Positions 18,435 to 27,521 of a stretch of 64,000 nucleotides of DNA are shown piece after piece (position 1 is the stretch's first letter; every line of letters begins with the position of its first letter). The notes below the pieces were generated by a model that was not told the origin of the DNA, did no database searches, and saw only the letters and a list, made by a program, of their open reading frames with translations. A program made the translations under genes and the position numbers. The stretch covers positions 1-64,000 of the forward strand of contig CAMJBC010000001.1 of NCBI GenBank assembly GCA_946403755.1, written 5' to 3'. This stretch comes from an uncultured Mycoplasmatota bacterium. Lineage in GTDB: Bacteria; Bacillota_I; Bacilli_A; RF39; UBA660.

Positions 18435-19346
18435 ATGATATATATTTTAATTTTTTTAATTATTATATATTTAATAATTACTTATTTGATGTTTATATTA
18501 ATATGTAAAAGAATTAAATATAGTCCTTTATCATTTATAGATAGAAATATAGATGAGTCATTAAAACCTTTTAAAAAGATTATTGATAAAGGTAATGATT
18601 GGTTTTCTAAAATAAAATATAAAGATATATATATTAAATCTAATGATGGTTTAAAGTTACATGGAATATTTATTGAAAACTATAAAAGCAAAGGTATATT
18701 AATCGAAACCCATGGCTATAGGAGTAGTGTTCAAAGAGATCTACTCGCGTCATGCTATCACTATTTTGAAATGGGATACAGTCTATTATTAGTAGATCAA
18801 AGAGCCAATGGTATGAGTGAAGGCAAATATATTACTTTTGGTATGAAAGAAAGTGAAGATATAATTTCTTGGATAAAGTATATTAATAAAAAATATAAGA
18901 ATTTGCCAATATCATTAGGCGCAATATCTATGGGAGCTTCTTCTATAATGATGGCTATGAAAGATATAAAAGATAATATGAATGTAAAATCTGTAATAGC
19001 AGATTGTGGTTATAATAATGCTTATGATGAAGTTAATTATTGTATTAAACACTATTTTCATATACCTGGTAAATTATTTATAGATATGATTAATATATGG
19101 TGTAGATTAATAGCTAAATTTAATTTAAAAGACAAAACTGTAATAGATTGTATAAAAAATTCTAATATTCCATTATTAATAATACATGGAAAAGAAGATG
19201 ATTTTGTACCTACAATTAATTCAAAATTAATTTATGATGCATACAAAAGTAAAAAAGAAATATTAATTGTTAAAAATGCTAATCATGGAACTAGTTATTT
19301 AGTAGATAGTGACAAATATATTAAAACAATTAAAAAATTTTTATAA
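18435..19346 (+). CDS. Alpha/beta hydrolase, membrane-anchored
   Basis: 303 residues with an N-terminal membrane helix (about 1-25). The fold signatures are ETHGYRSS (oxyanion region), the nucleophile elbow AISMGASS with its Ser, GKEDDFVP for the acid and NANHGTS for the His, so the triad is complete. This resembles the YqkD/bem46-like subfamily of cytoplasm-facing or surface hydrolases. The substrate is unknown. It is cotranscribed with the YdcF-like gene (8-base gap, AGGAGAT). Confidence 0.9.
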   Translation: MIYILIFLIIIYLIITYLMFILICKRIKYSPLSFIDRNIDESLKPFKKIIDKGNDWFSKIKYKDIYIKSNDGLKLHGIFIENYKSKGILIETHGYRSSVQRDLLASCYHYFEMGYSLLLVDQRANGMSEGKYITFGMKESEDIISWIKYINKKYKNLPISLGAISMGASSIMMAMKDIKDNMNVKSVIADCGYNNAYDEVNYCIKHYFHIPGKLFIDMINIWCRLIAKFNLKDKTVIDCIKNSNIPLLIIHGKEDDFVPTINSKLIYDAYKSKKEILIVKNANHGTSYLVDSDKYIKTIKKFL

Positions 19347-19348
19347 TA

Positions 19349-19357
19349 TGCTATAAT
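19349..19357 (+). promoter_or_regulatory. Extended -10 promoter of the HD protein gene
   Basis: TGCTATAAT, 19 bases before the ATG, with GGTAGGAGG between. Confidence 0.5.
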
Positions 19358-19376
19358 TATGTGGTAGGAGGTATTT

Positions 19377-20597
19377 ATGATAGATTACGATAAAACCAAG
19401 GATAGATTTGATAAATACATTGAAAGATGTAAAAAAACTATTGAAAATACTTTTTTTAGTGAAGAGGAATTATCTAAAGCAGCAGATGTTAAATCAGATA
19501 ATATAGCAGCTGGTTTAGCTCGCGAAGAAGATGATTTGGAAACTGTTCTAAAGGAGCATAGAAAAAGATTAATACAAATTAAAATTGATCATACTATGAG
19601 AGTGGTTGCTGATGTAACTAAAATAGCTAATAGTGTAGGAGCACCAATTGATTTTGTTAAAACAGTTGAAGTAGCCGGATTACTACATGATATAGGAAGA
19701 TTTAAACAAGCTATACTTAATAATGGTTATGATGATGGTATAGATAAGAAAACTGGTTTATCAAGAGCAGTAGGTTTTGGTACTTTGAGACATGCTCAAT
19801 ATGGACAAAAGATGCTTAGTGAACTTGGAATGTTTGATTATTATGAAATACCAGAGAGATATAGATTCGCTATTGGTGAAGTAGTTGCTCATCATCAAGA
19901 TGCTAATATTACAGGAGATTATGCAACAAGATTTACAAGTGGTAAACAGCTTGATACTGATAAATATTTAACTGGTAGTCAAATGTTAAATGAACATGAA
20001 AAAATAATAGTAGCGGCTTTATTACAAATGGTTAAAGATGTAGATATGATTGATATTTTATATCAAAATATATCTGGTGAAATGCCTACTGTAAGAAAAA
20101 GCGTTGAATATAGAACAACGGACCCAGTAACTGGTAAACAAGATACTTTAGATGAAATAGCAGCTTATTGGGGAGTAGATCCTAAAGTAATTAAAGATTA
20201 TAACAAATTAGAAAGTGATGATATTTCTGGTAGAGTTAGATTATCTATTCCAATTAAAGAAATGTCTCCATCTAAATTAGAAGTACCTCTTGATATTCAA
20301 AAGAGATTCTTTAATAATGAAGATTTAGATTTACAAGAATTACAAAGAAGAAGAGATTGGACATTTATTACTGGTATGTGGTGGAGACTTAATCATTTCT
20401 TAAATGGCATTTCTTTTATATCTAATTTAGAATTAATGGAACAAAATGAAGTATTAGAAAAAATATATGCTACATATCCAGATGAATATAAACCTTTAGT
20501 AGCACCTGCTTTTGAATTTGCTAAAGAAAAGCTGTTGGGAAAAGTTATTAGAGATAATAAAGGCGAAATATATGTTAAAAGAAGGCAGATAATGTGA
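19377..20597 (+). CDS. HD-domain phosphohydrolase
   Basis: 406 residues. The HD core is seen as HTMRVVADV (first His), H104-D105 in LLHDIGRFKQ and a later AHHQDANITG with further His ligands, followed by VKDVDMIDIL. The C-terminal 200 residues are mostly helical and contain RRRDWTFITGMWWRLNHFL. HD domains cleave phosphate esters of nucleotides or signalling molecules; the substrate is not evident. It overlaps the next small gene by four bases (GTGA). Confidence 0.87.
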   Translation: MIDYDKTKDRFDKYIERCKKTIENTFFSEEELSKAADVKSDNIAAGLAREEDDLETVLKEHRKRLIQIKIDHTMRVVADVTKIANSVGAPIDFVKTVEVAGLLHDIGRFKQAILNNGYDDGIDKKTGLSRAVGFGTLRHAQYGQKMLSELGMFDYYEIPERYRFAIGEVVAHHQDANITGDYATRFTSGKQLDTDKYLTGSQMLNEHEKIIVAALLQMVKDVDMIDILYQNISGEMPTVRKSVEYRTTDPVTGKQDTLDEIAAYWGVDPKVIKDYNKLESDDISGRVRLSIPIKEMSPSKLEVPLDIQKRFFNNEDLDLQELQRRRDWTFITGMWWRLNHFLNGISFISNLELMEQNEVLEKIYATYPDEYKPLVAPAFEFAKEKLLGKVIRDNKGEIYVKRRQIM

Positions 20598-20818
20598 ATG
20601 GGTTTTCTATTTTAATGTTTATTTTTGCATTATTAATATTTCTATGTGGATTGTATCTATCAAGAGGAAAAAATGGTGATTTTACTCAATTATTATTATG
20701 GAAAACCCATAAGAAATCTTATACTAAAGAAGAATTATGGACTGTAGGTAAATGGACTATGATTTCTAGTTTAATACCATTTATTTTTGGTATATTGGGT
20801 ATTATATTTAATTGGTAA
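20594..20818 (+). CDS. Small membrane protein, two helices
   Basis: 74 residues from a GTG that overlaps the HD gene stop. Hydrophobic segments are at about 3-20 and 50-72, separated by a basic loop with KKSYTKEELWTVGKW. No family is recognised. Coupling with the HD gene suggests a shared role. A terminator follows. Confidence 0.7.
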   Translation: MNGFSILMFIFALLIFLCGLYLSRGKNGDFTQLLLWKTHKKSYTKEELWTVGKWTMISSLIPFIFGILGIIFNW

Positions 20819-20824
20819 AAATAT

Positions 20825-20847
20825 AAAGAGCGAAAGCTCTTTTTTTA
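20825..20847 (+). terminator. Rho-independent terminator before mraZ
   Basis: AAAGAGC and GCTCTTT closed by a GAAA tetraloop, then a T-run. Confidence 0.88.
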
Positions 20848-20882
20848 TTTGACACTTTTTACAAAAAATTAATATTTAGGTA

Positions 20883-20911
20883 TTTACAAAGAACCTTAAA
20901 AATAGTAATAT
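20883..20911 (+). promoter_or_regulatory. mraZ promoter
   Basis: TTTACA (20883-20888), 17-base spacer, TAATAT (20906-20911), immediately upstream of the MraZ repeats. Confidence 0.65.
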
Positions 20912-20950
20912 AGTGGTAGGAAGTGAAACAAAGTGGTAGAAAGTGGGGTG
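20912..20950 (+). promoter_or_regulatory. MraZ operator: four direct repeats at 10-base spacing
   Basis: AGTGGTAGG (20912), AAGTGAAACA (20921), AAGTGGTAGA (20931) and AAGTGGGGTG (20941) repeat exactly every 10 bases. This matches the AAAGTG(T/G)N3 boxes known for MraZ in Mollicutes and the TGGGN repeats in E. coli. The array starts at the -10 edge and runs to the ribosome site, so bound MraZ would block transcription of its own operon. Confidence 0.8.
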
Positions 20951-20958
20951 TTTGAATC

Positions 20959-21396
20959 ATGTTAATGGGTGAATTTCATCACAATATTGATGAAAAATCA
21001 AGATTAATAATTCCTTCCAAGTTCCGTAGTGAGCTAGGGGAAAGATTCATCATCACAAAAGGACTTGACAGATGCTTATTTGTTTATTCCGAAGTAGAAT
21101 GGAACAAAATAATGCAAAGAGTAAGTTCTCTACAATTTACCAAAAAGAATGTAAGAGCTTTTGAGCGTACATTCATTGGTGGAGCTTCTCAAATTGAATT
21201 CGATAAACAAGGTCGAATTAATATTACCTCACCGTTAGTTCATTACGCCAATATTACAAAAGAATGTGTAATCATTGGCGTAAATGAACGACTAGAAATT
21301 TGGAGCTTAGAAGAGTTTAATAGATATATGAAAGAAAATGAAGAATCTTTAGAAGAAATAACTGAAGATATATTCGATAGTCCATATGAAGCATAA
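20959..21396 (+). CDS. mraZ: MraZ, dcw operon transcriptional regulator
   Basis: 145 residues, usual length, with two AbrB-like halves: MLMGEFHHNIDEKSRLIIPSK and IEFDKQGRINITSPL, each with the conserved DxxGR-type turn (first half DEKSR). MraZ forms a ring that binds the direct repeats in its own promoter. Those repeats are present just upstream. The gene overlaps rsmH by 11 bases in another frame. Confidence 0.96.
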   Translation: MLMGEFHHNIDEKSRLIIPSKFRSELGERFIITKGLDRCLFVYSEVEWNKIMQRVSSLQFTKKNVRAFERTFIGGASQIEFDKQGRINITSPLVHYANITKECVIIGVNERLEIWSLEEFNRYMKENEESLEEITEDIFDSPYEA

Positions 21397-22288
21397 AAGT
21401 GTATTATTTAATGAGGTAATAAATTACTTAAATGTGTCAGAGGGTAAAACTTATATAGATGCTACTGTAGGATATGCAGGGCACTCAGGCGAGATTCTTA
21501 GGAAATTGAATAAAAAGGGGTTCCTTTTCGCCTTTGATCAAGATGAAGATGCTATTAATTATTCAAATGAAAAATTATCAGGTATCTCTGATAATTTTAA
21601 AATAATTAAAAGCAACTTCAAAAATATGAAAAACTATATTAATGAAGAAGTAGATGGAATCTTATTTGATTTAGGAGTATCTAGTCCTCAGCTTGATGAA
21701 GCAGAAAGAGGATTTAGCTTCCATAAAGATGCTCCACTTGATATGAGAATGGATAAATCAAGCGATTTCAGTGCTATGAATGTAGTTAATGAATATAGTT
21801 ATGAAAAGTTAGTTGATATATTTTATAGATTTGGTGAAGAAGATTATGCAAAACCTATAGCTAAAGGAATTATTTCAAACAGACCTATTAATACCACTTT
21901 AGAGCTTGTTGAAGTAATTAAAAACAGTGTTCCGATGAGCTATAAAAATAATCATCATCCAGCTAGAAAAGTATTTCAAGCTATAAGAATAGAAGTAAAT
22001 CATGAATTAGATATTTTAGAACAATCCTTAAGAGATGCATTTGATCTATTAAAGATTGGAGGAAGACTTGAAGTTATATCATTCCATTCTTTGGAAGATA
22101 AAATAGTTGCCAAAGTATTTAAAGATTTATGTAGCGATGATGAGAGTGTTAAACACTTACCAATAGTGCCTGAAGATAAAAAGGCAAGAGCAAAGAAAAT
22201 AGCGAAGATAACACCTTCTAATGAAGAGTTAGAAGATAATAATAGAAGTAGAAGTTCAAAACTTAGAGTGATTGAGAGGATAAGATGA
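21386..22288 (+). CDS. rsmH: 16S rRNA (cytosine-1402-N4)-methyltransferase
   Basis: 300 residues, typical length. The motif YIDATVGYAGHS binds SAM, FDLGVSSPQLDEAERGFSF is the family signature, and FHSLEDKIVAKVF lies near the end. It methylates C1402 of 16S rRNA in the decoding centre. It is the second gene of the dcw start and ends with ATGA overlapping ftsL. Confidence 0.97.
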   Translation: MKHKSVLFNEVINYLNVSEGKTYIDATVGYAGHSGEILRKLNKKGFLFAFDQDEDAINYSNEKLSGISDNFKIIKSNFKNMKNYINEEVDGILFDLGVSSPQLDEAERGFSFHKDAPLDMRMDKSSDFSAMNVVNEYSYEKLVDIFYRFGEEDYAKPIAKGIISNRPINTTLELVEVIKNSVPMSYKNNHHPARKVFQAIRIEVNHELDILEQSLRDAFDLLKIGGRLEVISFHSLEDKIVAKVFKDLCSDDESVKHLPIVPEDKKARAKKIAKITPSNEELEDNNRSRSSKLRVIERIR

Positions 22289-22572
22289 AAAAGACAAAAT
22301 ATTTAAAATTAAGAGGAGAAAAATTTTTAACAACTATGATAGTATTCTTTGTAGTTGGTTTTGTACTTGTAAGCTTTGTAGGTAAAGCTATGGTTCAATC
22401 ATCAAACTCTGAACTTCAAAGATTAAAATCTAAAATTAATTCTCAAAATGAAATGAATGCAAGTATTCAAATGAAAATAAATGAGCTTGCATCACTAGAC
22501 AATGCACTAGAAGTTGCAGATACCTTTGGTTTGGAGTATAATAATAGTAATATTAGAGTAATTTCTGAATAG
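22285..22572 (+). CDS. ftsL: Cell division protein FtsL
   Basis: 95 residues: a short basic cytoplasmic tail, one membrane helix (about 16-38) and a Gln/Ser/Asn coiled coil (QSSNSELQRLKSKINSQNEM). Sequence conservation is poor in FtsL, so the call rests on size, topology and its place between rsmH and the PBP. It would act with DivIB and DivIC at the septum. DivIB/FtsQ is encoded at 50 kb rather than here. Confidence 0.85.
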   Translation: MKKTKYLKLRGEKFLTTMIVFFVVGFVLVSFVGKAMVQSSNSELQRLKSKINSQNEMNASIQMKINELASLDNALEVADTFGLEYNNSNIRVISE

Positions 22573-22582
22573 AGGTGTAAAC

Positions 22583-24772
22583 ATGAAGAAAATAAAAACA
22601 ATTAGAATAAATGCTATATTTATTTGTGTGGTTGTTTTTATTTTTTTATGTCTAATTTTTAAACTAGTTTATATTGGTACTGGAAATATTAAAGTTAAAG
22701 ATACTTCTTTAGCTGATTTTGCATCTGCTAGACAAACTATTAAAAAGACTGTTCATGCTAAAAGAGGTAGTATTTACTCTTCTAGTGGAGAAGTTTTAGC
22801 TAAGGATGTTAATAGTTATACAGTAATAGCATATTTATCATCTTCTAGAACTAAAGATCCTAAAAAACCACATCATGTAGTTGATAAAGAGGGTACTGCT
22901 CAAGCATTAAGTCCATATATCAATATGAGTGAAAAAAGAATTTTAGAAATATTAAATACTCAAGTTGATTCTTGTGATGAATATAATAATTGTACTAAGG
23001 TATCTCCTTATCAAGTTGAACTTGGACCTGGTGGTAGGGGAATTACTGAATTAGTTAAAGAACAAATAGATGATTTAGATTTACCTGGTATTGATTTTAT
23101 AGCTAGTACTAAAAGATATTATCCAAATGGTAACTTTTTATCATATACCTTAGGATATGTTAAGAAAGATGAAAAAACTGGTGAAAGTTTTGGTGAAATG
23201 GGTACTGAGTTATTCTTTAATGATGAGTTAACTGGAGATAATGGTTATATTGAATATCAATGCGATTTACAAGGATATCAAATAACTAATGCTCCTGCTG
23301 TTGAAAAGAAACAAGTAAGTGGAAATGATATTTATTTAACTATAGATGATAATGTACAAATGTATGCTCAACAAGCAGCTAATACTTTAGCATTATCTAA
23401 ACCTGAATGGGCTATTGTAGGCGTGATGGATGCTAAAACTGGAGCAATTCTAGGAGTTGGTACATCTCCTAGCTTTAATAACAATACTCTTGAAATTAAG
23501 TCTTATTATGACCCATTTGTATCATATACATATGAACCTGGATCTACTATGAAAATATTTAGTTTCTTGGCTTCTATGGAAAATGGAAAATATAATGGAA
23601 AATCTACTTATCAAAGTGGTCGTATTAAAGTAGATGATGCTACTATTAAAGACTGGAATGGTTATGGTTGGGGAACTATTACATATGATGAAGGATTTAT
23701 GGGTTCATCTAATGTAGCAGCTACTAAACTTGCATTAAGTCTTGGTAGAGCTAAATTAAAAGATTTTTATACTAATCTTGGTTTTGGACAAAAAACTGGT
23801 ATTACATTACCTAATGAACAAGTAGGTGATATAGATTTTAGATATGGTACTGAAATAGCAAGTGCATCTTTTGGTCAAGGTATTTCTGTTAATGCTGTTC
23901 AAATGATGCAAGCATTAACTGTTATTGCTAATAAAGGTACTATGTTAAAACCATATATTGTATCTAAAATAGTTGATGGTGAAACTGGAGAAGTAATAAC
24001 TGAAAATAAAAGAGAAGAAGTAAGAAAAGTTGCATCTGAAGATAATGTTAATCATATGATTGATTTAATGAGAGGTGTTATTGATGGAAGAGCATCAATG
24101 TCTACTGGTAAAAAATACTATCTTAAAGGATATGATTTAATAGGTAAAACAGGTACAGCAGAAATTGCATCTTCAAGTGGTGGTTATTTAAAAGGAACTT
24201 ATGTAAGAAGTTTTGCTGGATTATTTCCAGGAAAAGATCCACAAGTAATTGTTTATGTTGCTGCATCTAAAATGCATAATTCATCATATTTATATTCTAG
24301 TGTTAAAGATCTTGTTAGAGATGTAGGAACATATTTAAATATTTATGGTGAAGAAATAAATGATTATGAATCAACAGTTACATTAAAATCATATATTAAT
24401 AAGCCTGTAGAGGGTGTTAAAGCTGAATTAGAAGAATTAAAATTAAAACCAATTATTATTGGTAATGGAGAAAAAGTAATTGAACAATATCCTAGTAGTA
24501 ACACTAGTTTAAATCTAAATAATAAGGTATTTTTACGTACTAATGGTGATGAATATAAAATGCCTAATATTAAGGGTTGGTCTAGAAGTGAAGTAACTAC
24601 TCTTGCTAATATGTTAAATCTAAATACAAGCTTTATTGGATATGGTTATGTTGTTAAATCTTCTATTAAAGAAGGAGATAGTATAGAAAGTGATACTCTT
24701 GAAGTAGAACTTGAAGATAAATACAAAAAAGAAGAAGATAATTCTACAGTAAAGGATACTAAAAAGAATTAG
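22583..24772 (+). CDS. pbpB: Class B penicillin-binding protein, PBP2x/FtsI type with PASTA
   Basis: 729 residues: a membrane helix (about 12-30), a dimerisation domain beginning TVHAKRGSIYSSSGEVLAKD, and a transpeptidase domain. The catalytic motifs are S321-TMK324, SSN (in GSSNVAATK) and KTGT (in IGKTGTAE). Two C-terminal PASTA-like repeats follow, the second KMPNIKGWSRSEVTTLANM. It crosslinks septal peptidoglycan. Its position as fourth gene of the dcw start, after ftsL, supports the divisome role. It begins after AGAGGTG, 10 bases beyond ftsL. Confidence 0.95.
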   Translation: MKKIKTIRINAIFICVVVFIFLCLIFKLVYIGTGNIKVKDTSLADFASARQTIKKTVHAKRGSIYSSSGEVLAKDVNSYTVIAYLSSSRTKDPKKPHHVVDKEGTAQALSPYINMSEKRILEILNTQVDSCDEYNNCTKVSPYQVELGPGGRGITELVKEQIDDLDLPGIDFIASTKRYYPNGNFLSYTLGYVKKDEKTGESFGEMGTELFFNDELTGDNGYIEYQCDLQGYQITNAPAVEKKQVSGNDIYLTIDDNVQMYAQQAANTLALSKPEWAIVGVMDAKTGAILGVGTSPSFNNNTLEIKSYYDPFVSYTYEPGSTMKIFSFLASMENGKYNGKSTYQSGRIKVDDATIKDWNGYGWGTITYDEGFMGSSNVAATKLALSLGRAKLKDFYTNLGFGQKTGITLPNEQVGDIDFRYGTEIASASFGQGISVNAVQMMQALTVIANKGTMLKPYIVSKIVDGETGEVITENKREEVRKVASEDNVNHMIDLMRGVIDGRASMSTGKKYYLKGYDLIGKTGTAEIASSSGGYLKGTYVRSFAGLFPGKDPQVIVYVAASKMHNSSYLYSSVKDLVRDVGTYLNIYGEEINDYESTVTLKSYINKPVEGVKAELEELKLKPIIIGNGEKVIEQYPSSNTSLNLNNKVFLRTNGDEYKMPNIKGWSRSEVTTLANMLNLNTSFIGYGYVVKSSIKEGDSIESDTLEVELEDKYKKEEDNSTVKDTKKN

Positions 24773-24822
24773 TTGCTTAATATAATTAAAATTGATAAAA
24801 TTATTTCTAGGAGGGATTACAA

Positions 24823-25032
24823 ATGTGGCGTGATATATTATATTTAGTAGTAGGTATTATTGGTGGTTTAGTAGCAGGATTTTTCATTGCTAAGCATATG
24901 TTTCAAAAACAATTAAAAGAAAACCCACCAATTAGTGAAGAAATGATAAAAACATTAATGAGAGGAATGGGTAGACAACCTAGTCAAAAACAAGTTAATC
25001 AATTAATGAAACAAATGCAAAGATATCAATAG
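24823..25032 (+). CDS. yneF: UPF0154 (YneF-like) membrane protein
   Basis: 69 residues: an N-terminal membrane helix (about 5-25, LYLVVGIIGGLVAGFFIAK) and the conserved tail NPPISEEMIKTLMRGMGRQPSQKQ, which is diagnostic for the family. Function is unknown. It is preceded by a strong AGGAGGG site; a stem-loop with a T-run overlaps its stop. Confidence 0.93.
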   Translation: MWRDILYLVVGIIGGLVAGFFIAKHMFQKQLKENPPISEEMIKTLMRGMGRQPSQKQVNQLMKQMQRYQ

Positions 25033-25048
25033 AAATATTGATATTTTT
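25023..25048 (+). terminator. Stem-loop terminator or attenuator overlapping the yneF stop
   Basis: ATATCAATA and TATTGATAT with a GAAA loop, then T5. The next gene follows within 20 bases, so read-through probably feeds it. Confidence 0.65.
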
Positions 25049-25061
25049 AAAGGAGTAAAAA

Positions 25062-25601
25062 ATGAAATATTTCTTTAAACACTTACGTGTTGTTAGAAAA
25101 CATAGATTTGAAGTATTTAAATTATGTTGTAAATGTGGATTTATATGGAGAGGTTTAACTCATGATTTATCTAAGTATTCAATAGAAGAAATTAGAGAAT
25201 CAGTTAAATATTATAAAAAATCTAAAGGTAAATATAGTCCATTATTAGCAGCTAAAAAAGATGTAGGTTATTCTACAGCATGGTTACATCATTTTGGACG
25301 TAATAAACATCATTTTGAATATTGGTATGATTATGCAGCTCCTGTTAAAACACCAATTATTCCGTTTAAATATATGGTTGAAATGGTTTGCGATAGAATA
25401 GCAGCATGTAAAATATATAATGAAGGACATTATGATGATGGACAATCTTATAAATATTTCATTGAAAGAAAAGATGGATATATGATTAATCCTAAAATGA
25501 GTAATTTTTTAGAAATTGTTTTTAAAGAATTAAAAGATAATGGAGAAAAAATATTAAACAAAAAACATCTTAGAGAAATATATGATAATTGTATTAAATA
25601 G
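25062..25601 (+). CDS. DUF5662 family protein
   Basis: 179 residues. Conserved His and Asp residues in LTHDLSKYS, WLHHFGRNKHHFEYW and MVCDRIAACKIY look like a metal-binding helical site of the HD-like kind. The family is of unknown function and is common in gut Firmicutes and phages. It starts after AAAGGAG and ends in its own terminator. Confidence 0.82.
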   Translation: MKYFFKHLRVVRKHRFEVFKLCCKCGFIWRGLTHDLSKYSIEEIRESVKYYKKSKGKYSPLLAAKKDVGYSTAWLHHFGRNKHHFEYWYDYAAPVKTPIIPFKYMVEMVCDRIAACKIYNEGHYDDGQSYKYFIERKDGYMINPKMSNFLEIVFKELKDNGEKILNKKHLREIYDNCIK

Positions 25602-25623
25602 AAGTAATTTTACTTCTTTTTTT
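25599..25623 (+). terminator. Terminator overlapping a stop codon
   Basis: AGAAGTAA and TTACTTCT with a two-base gap, then T8. It includes the end of TAG 25599-25601. Confidence 0.75.
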
Positions 25624-25660
25624 AAGCAATATAATATATAATATTTTTAGAGGGAAAAAC

Positions 25661-26524
25661 ATGAGTAAAGAAATACAAAAATATATAACTTATTTATCAC
25701 CAGAGTTTATTTATGTACCATTTGATAGAATGGATTTACTTCATATTAAGAGAAGTAAATTAGTACAAAATAACTATTATTTGGGTCAAAATAATGATGG
25801 TAAAAGATTATTTAGTCCAGTTAGTGGAAAAATAATTGGAACAAGAGAAATGAGTTTTTTAAATAAAAAATCTAATACTCTTGTTATTGAAAATAATTTT
25901 ATTGATAAAAGAGAAAAATTAAATCCTTTCAAAAGTATAAGTAAATTAAAAAAAGCAGATATTATAGAATCTTTAGCTAAATATAATTTAAATAAAAAAA
26001 TAAATAGTAAAACTACTTTAGTAGTAACATCTTTATATAATAAAAAATATGATTTAGGTGATATGGTTATTAATTATGAATCATATGAACAAATACTAGA
26101 AGCTATAGATGAATTTTTAGATATTTTTAATATGAAAAACTGTTATATATGTATAGATAAGAATGATCTATATTCTATAACTGCATATGAAAAATATATA
26201 AATGCATTTTTAAATATATGTATTGTTAATTCAAATAGAAAGTTTAAAGATGATAATTGTGTATTTTATAGTATAGAAGAAATACTTGCTATTCATAAAG
26301 CAATACACTTAGATTATATGTATGATAATACTATTATTACTATTAATGATGGTAAACCAACTATTGTTAAAGTAAAAATATATTCATCATTATATGAGTT
26401 ATTAAAAGCATTAAAAATTAATATTAAGAATAAAGTTGTTTATGTTAATAATAATAAAATAGATGATGTAAAAGACTTTGTTATTGATTTTGGAGTAAGA
26501 AGTATAATTATAAAGGATAAATAA
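25661..26524 (+). CDS. RnfC-like barrel-sandwich and FMN-domain protein without Fe-S motifs
   Basis: 287 residues. The segment LFSPVSGKIIGTRE...NTLVIENN matches the barrel-sandwich domain of RnfC, and TTLVVTSLYNKKYDLGDMVINYESYEQILEAIDEFLDIF resembles the part of the RnfC SLBB/FMN region near the NADH site. The Cys-rich ferredoxin domain of true RnfC is missing, and no other rnf genes are present. It could be a cytoplasmic offshoot of RnfC or PduS. It is coupled to holA by a TAATG overlap. The assignment is by eye and moderate. Confidence 0.6.
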   Translation: MSKEIQKYITYLSPEFIYVPFDRMDLLHIKRSKLVQNNYYLGQNNDGKRLFSPVSGKIIGTREMSFLNKKSNTLVIENNFIDKREKLNPFKSISKLKKADIIESLAKYNLNKKINSKTTLVVTSLYNKKYDLGDMVINYESYEQILEAIDEFLDIFNMKNCYICIDKNDLYSITAYEKYINAFLNICIVNSNRKFKDDNCVFYSIEEILAIHKAIHLDYMYDNTIITINDGKPTIVKVKIYSSLYELLKALKINIKNKVVYVNNNKIDDVKDFVIDFGVRSIIIKDK

Positions 26525-27441
26525 TGATATATGTATTTTTAGGAAAAGATATTAATATATTAAATAGTAAGATAGAAAAATTAATTTCTGATTTAAAAAT
26601 AGATAATATAATTAGATATGATTTCAATGATATAGATTTTATAGATATATTAAATGAAGTTAATTATGTAGATTTATTTAATGAAAAGAAATTAGTTATT
26701 GTATCTTCTTTTTCATTTAAAAAATTAAGTGAAACAGAAGAAGACGCTTTTATTAGATATATTGATAATATGAATGATAATCATATTATTTTAAGATGCA
26801 TAGATGATTCATTAGATGAAAGAAAAAAATTAATTAAATTATTAAAAGAAAAATGTAAGATAACTAAATGTGAAAAAATGGATTATAGATCATTACATAG
26901 TTATATAGAAGATTTATTTAAAAGCCATAATATTGATATTACTTATGATCAAGTATCTAGAATATTATTCTTATGTGATAATAATGTAGATATTACAATA
27001 AATGAATCTAATAAATTAATATTATATAAAGGTGATCATAGTATTGTTAATAATGATGAAATAGACGACGCAGTATCAAAGAGCAGTGAAAAAGAAATAT
27101 TTGCATTTAATGAAAAGATACTAAATAAGAATATAGCTTCTGCTTTAGAATCTTATGAAATATTATCATCTTCTACTGATGAAACTATTATTATAGATGG
27201 TCTTGCTAAACAATTTAGATTATTATTTCAAGTTAAAAACTCAGAAGAGAATTATAAAGATTTATCTAGAAAACTAGGAGTAAATGAATATGTAGTTCAA
27301 AAGTTACTTCCTTTTGTAAATAAATATTCTAATGATGAAATAATAGATAAATTATATAAAATAAGTTTATTAGATGAAAAAATTAAGGTGTTTGGATTTG
27401 ATAAACAAGAAGTAATGAAGAATTTTATTATTTCTATATAG
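26524..27441 (+). CDS. holA: DNA polymerase III delta subunit
   Basis: 305 residues. It begins MIYVFLGKDINILNSKIEKLI, the degenerate P-loop of HolA, followed by the NEKKLVIVSSFSF strand, a central helical domain with SKSSEKEIFAFNEKIL, and a C-terminal collar domain (LAKQFRLLFQVKN). HolA opens the sliding clamp within the clamp loader. The start overlaps the stop of the RnfC-like gene by one base. Confidence 0.88.
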   Translation: MIYVFLGKDINILNSKIEKLISDLKIDNIIRYDFNDIDFIDILNEVNYVDLFNEKKLVIVSSFSFKKLSETEEDAFIRYIDNMNDNHIILRCIDDSLDERKKLIKLLKEKCKITKCEKMDYRSLHSYIEDLFKSHNIDITYDQVSRILFLCDNNVDITINESNKLILYKGDHSIVNNDEIDDAVSKSSEKEIFAFNEKILNKNIASALESYEILSSSTDETIIIDGLAKQFRLLFQVKNSEENYKDLSRKLGVNEYVVQKLLPFVNKYSNDEIIDKLYKISLLDEKIKVFGFDKQEVMKNFIISI

Positions 27442-27521
27442 TCATTAACTTTACATGATAAAAATACATTTTTTAAAAAATAATTGATATTTAAAGTATA
27501 ATTATATTGAGGAGTGATATT

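Noticed and set aside
20849..20877. TTGACA followed by ATATTT as a second mraZ promoter
   Set aside because: The -35 is perfect, but the -10 is poor, and a better pair lies just downstream next to the MraZ repeats. A minor role cannot be excluded.
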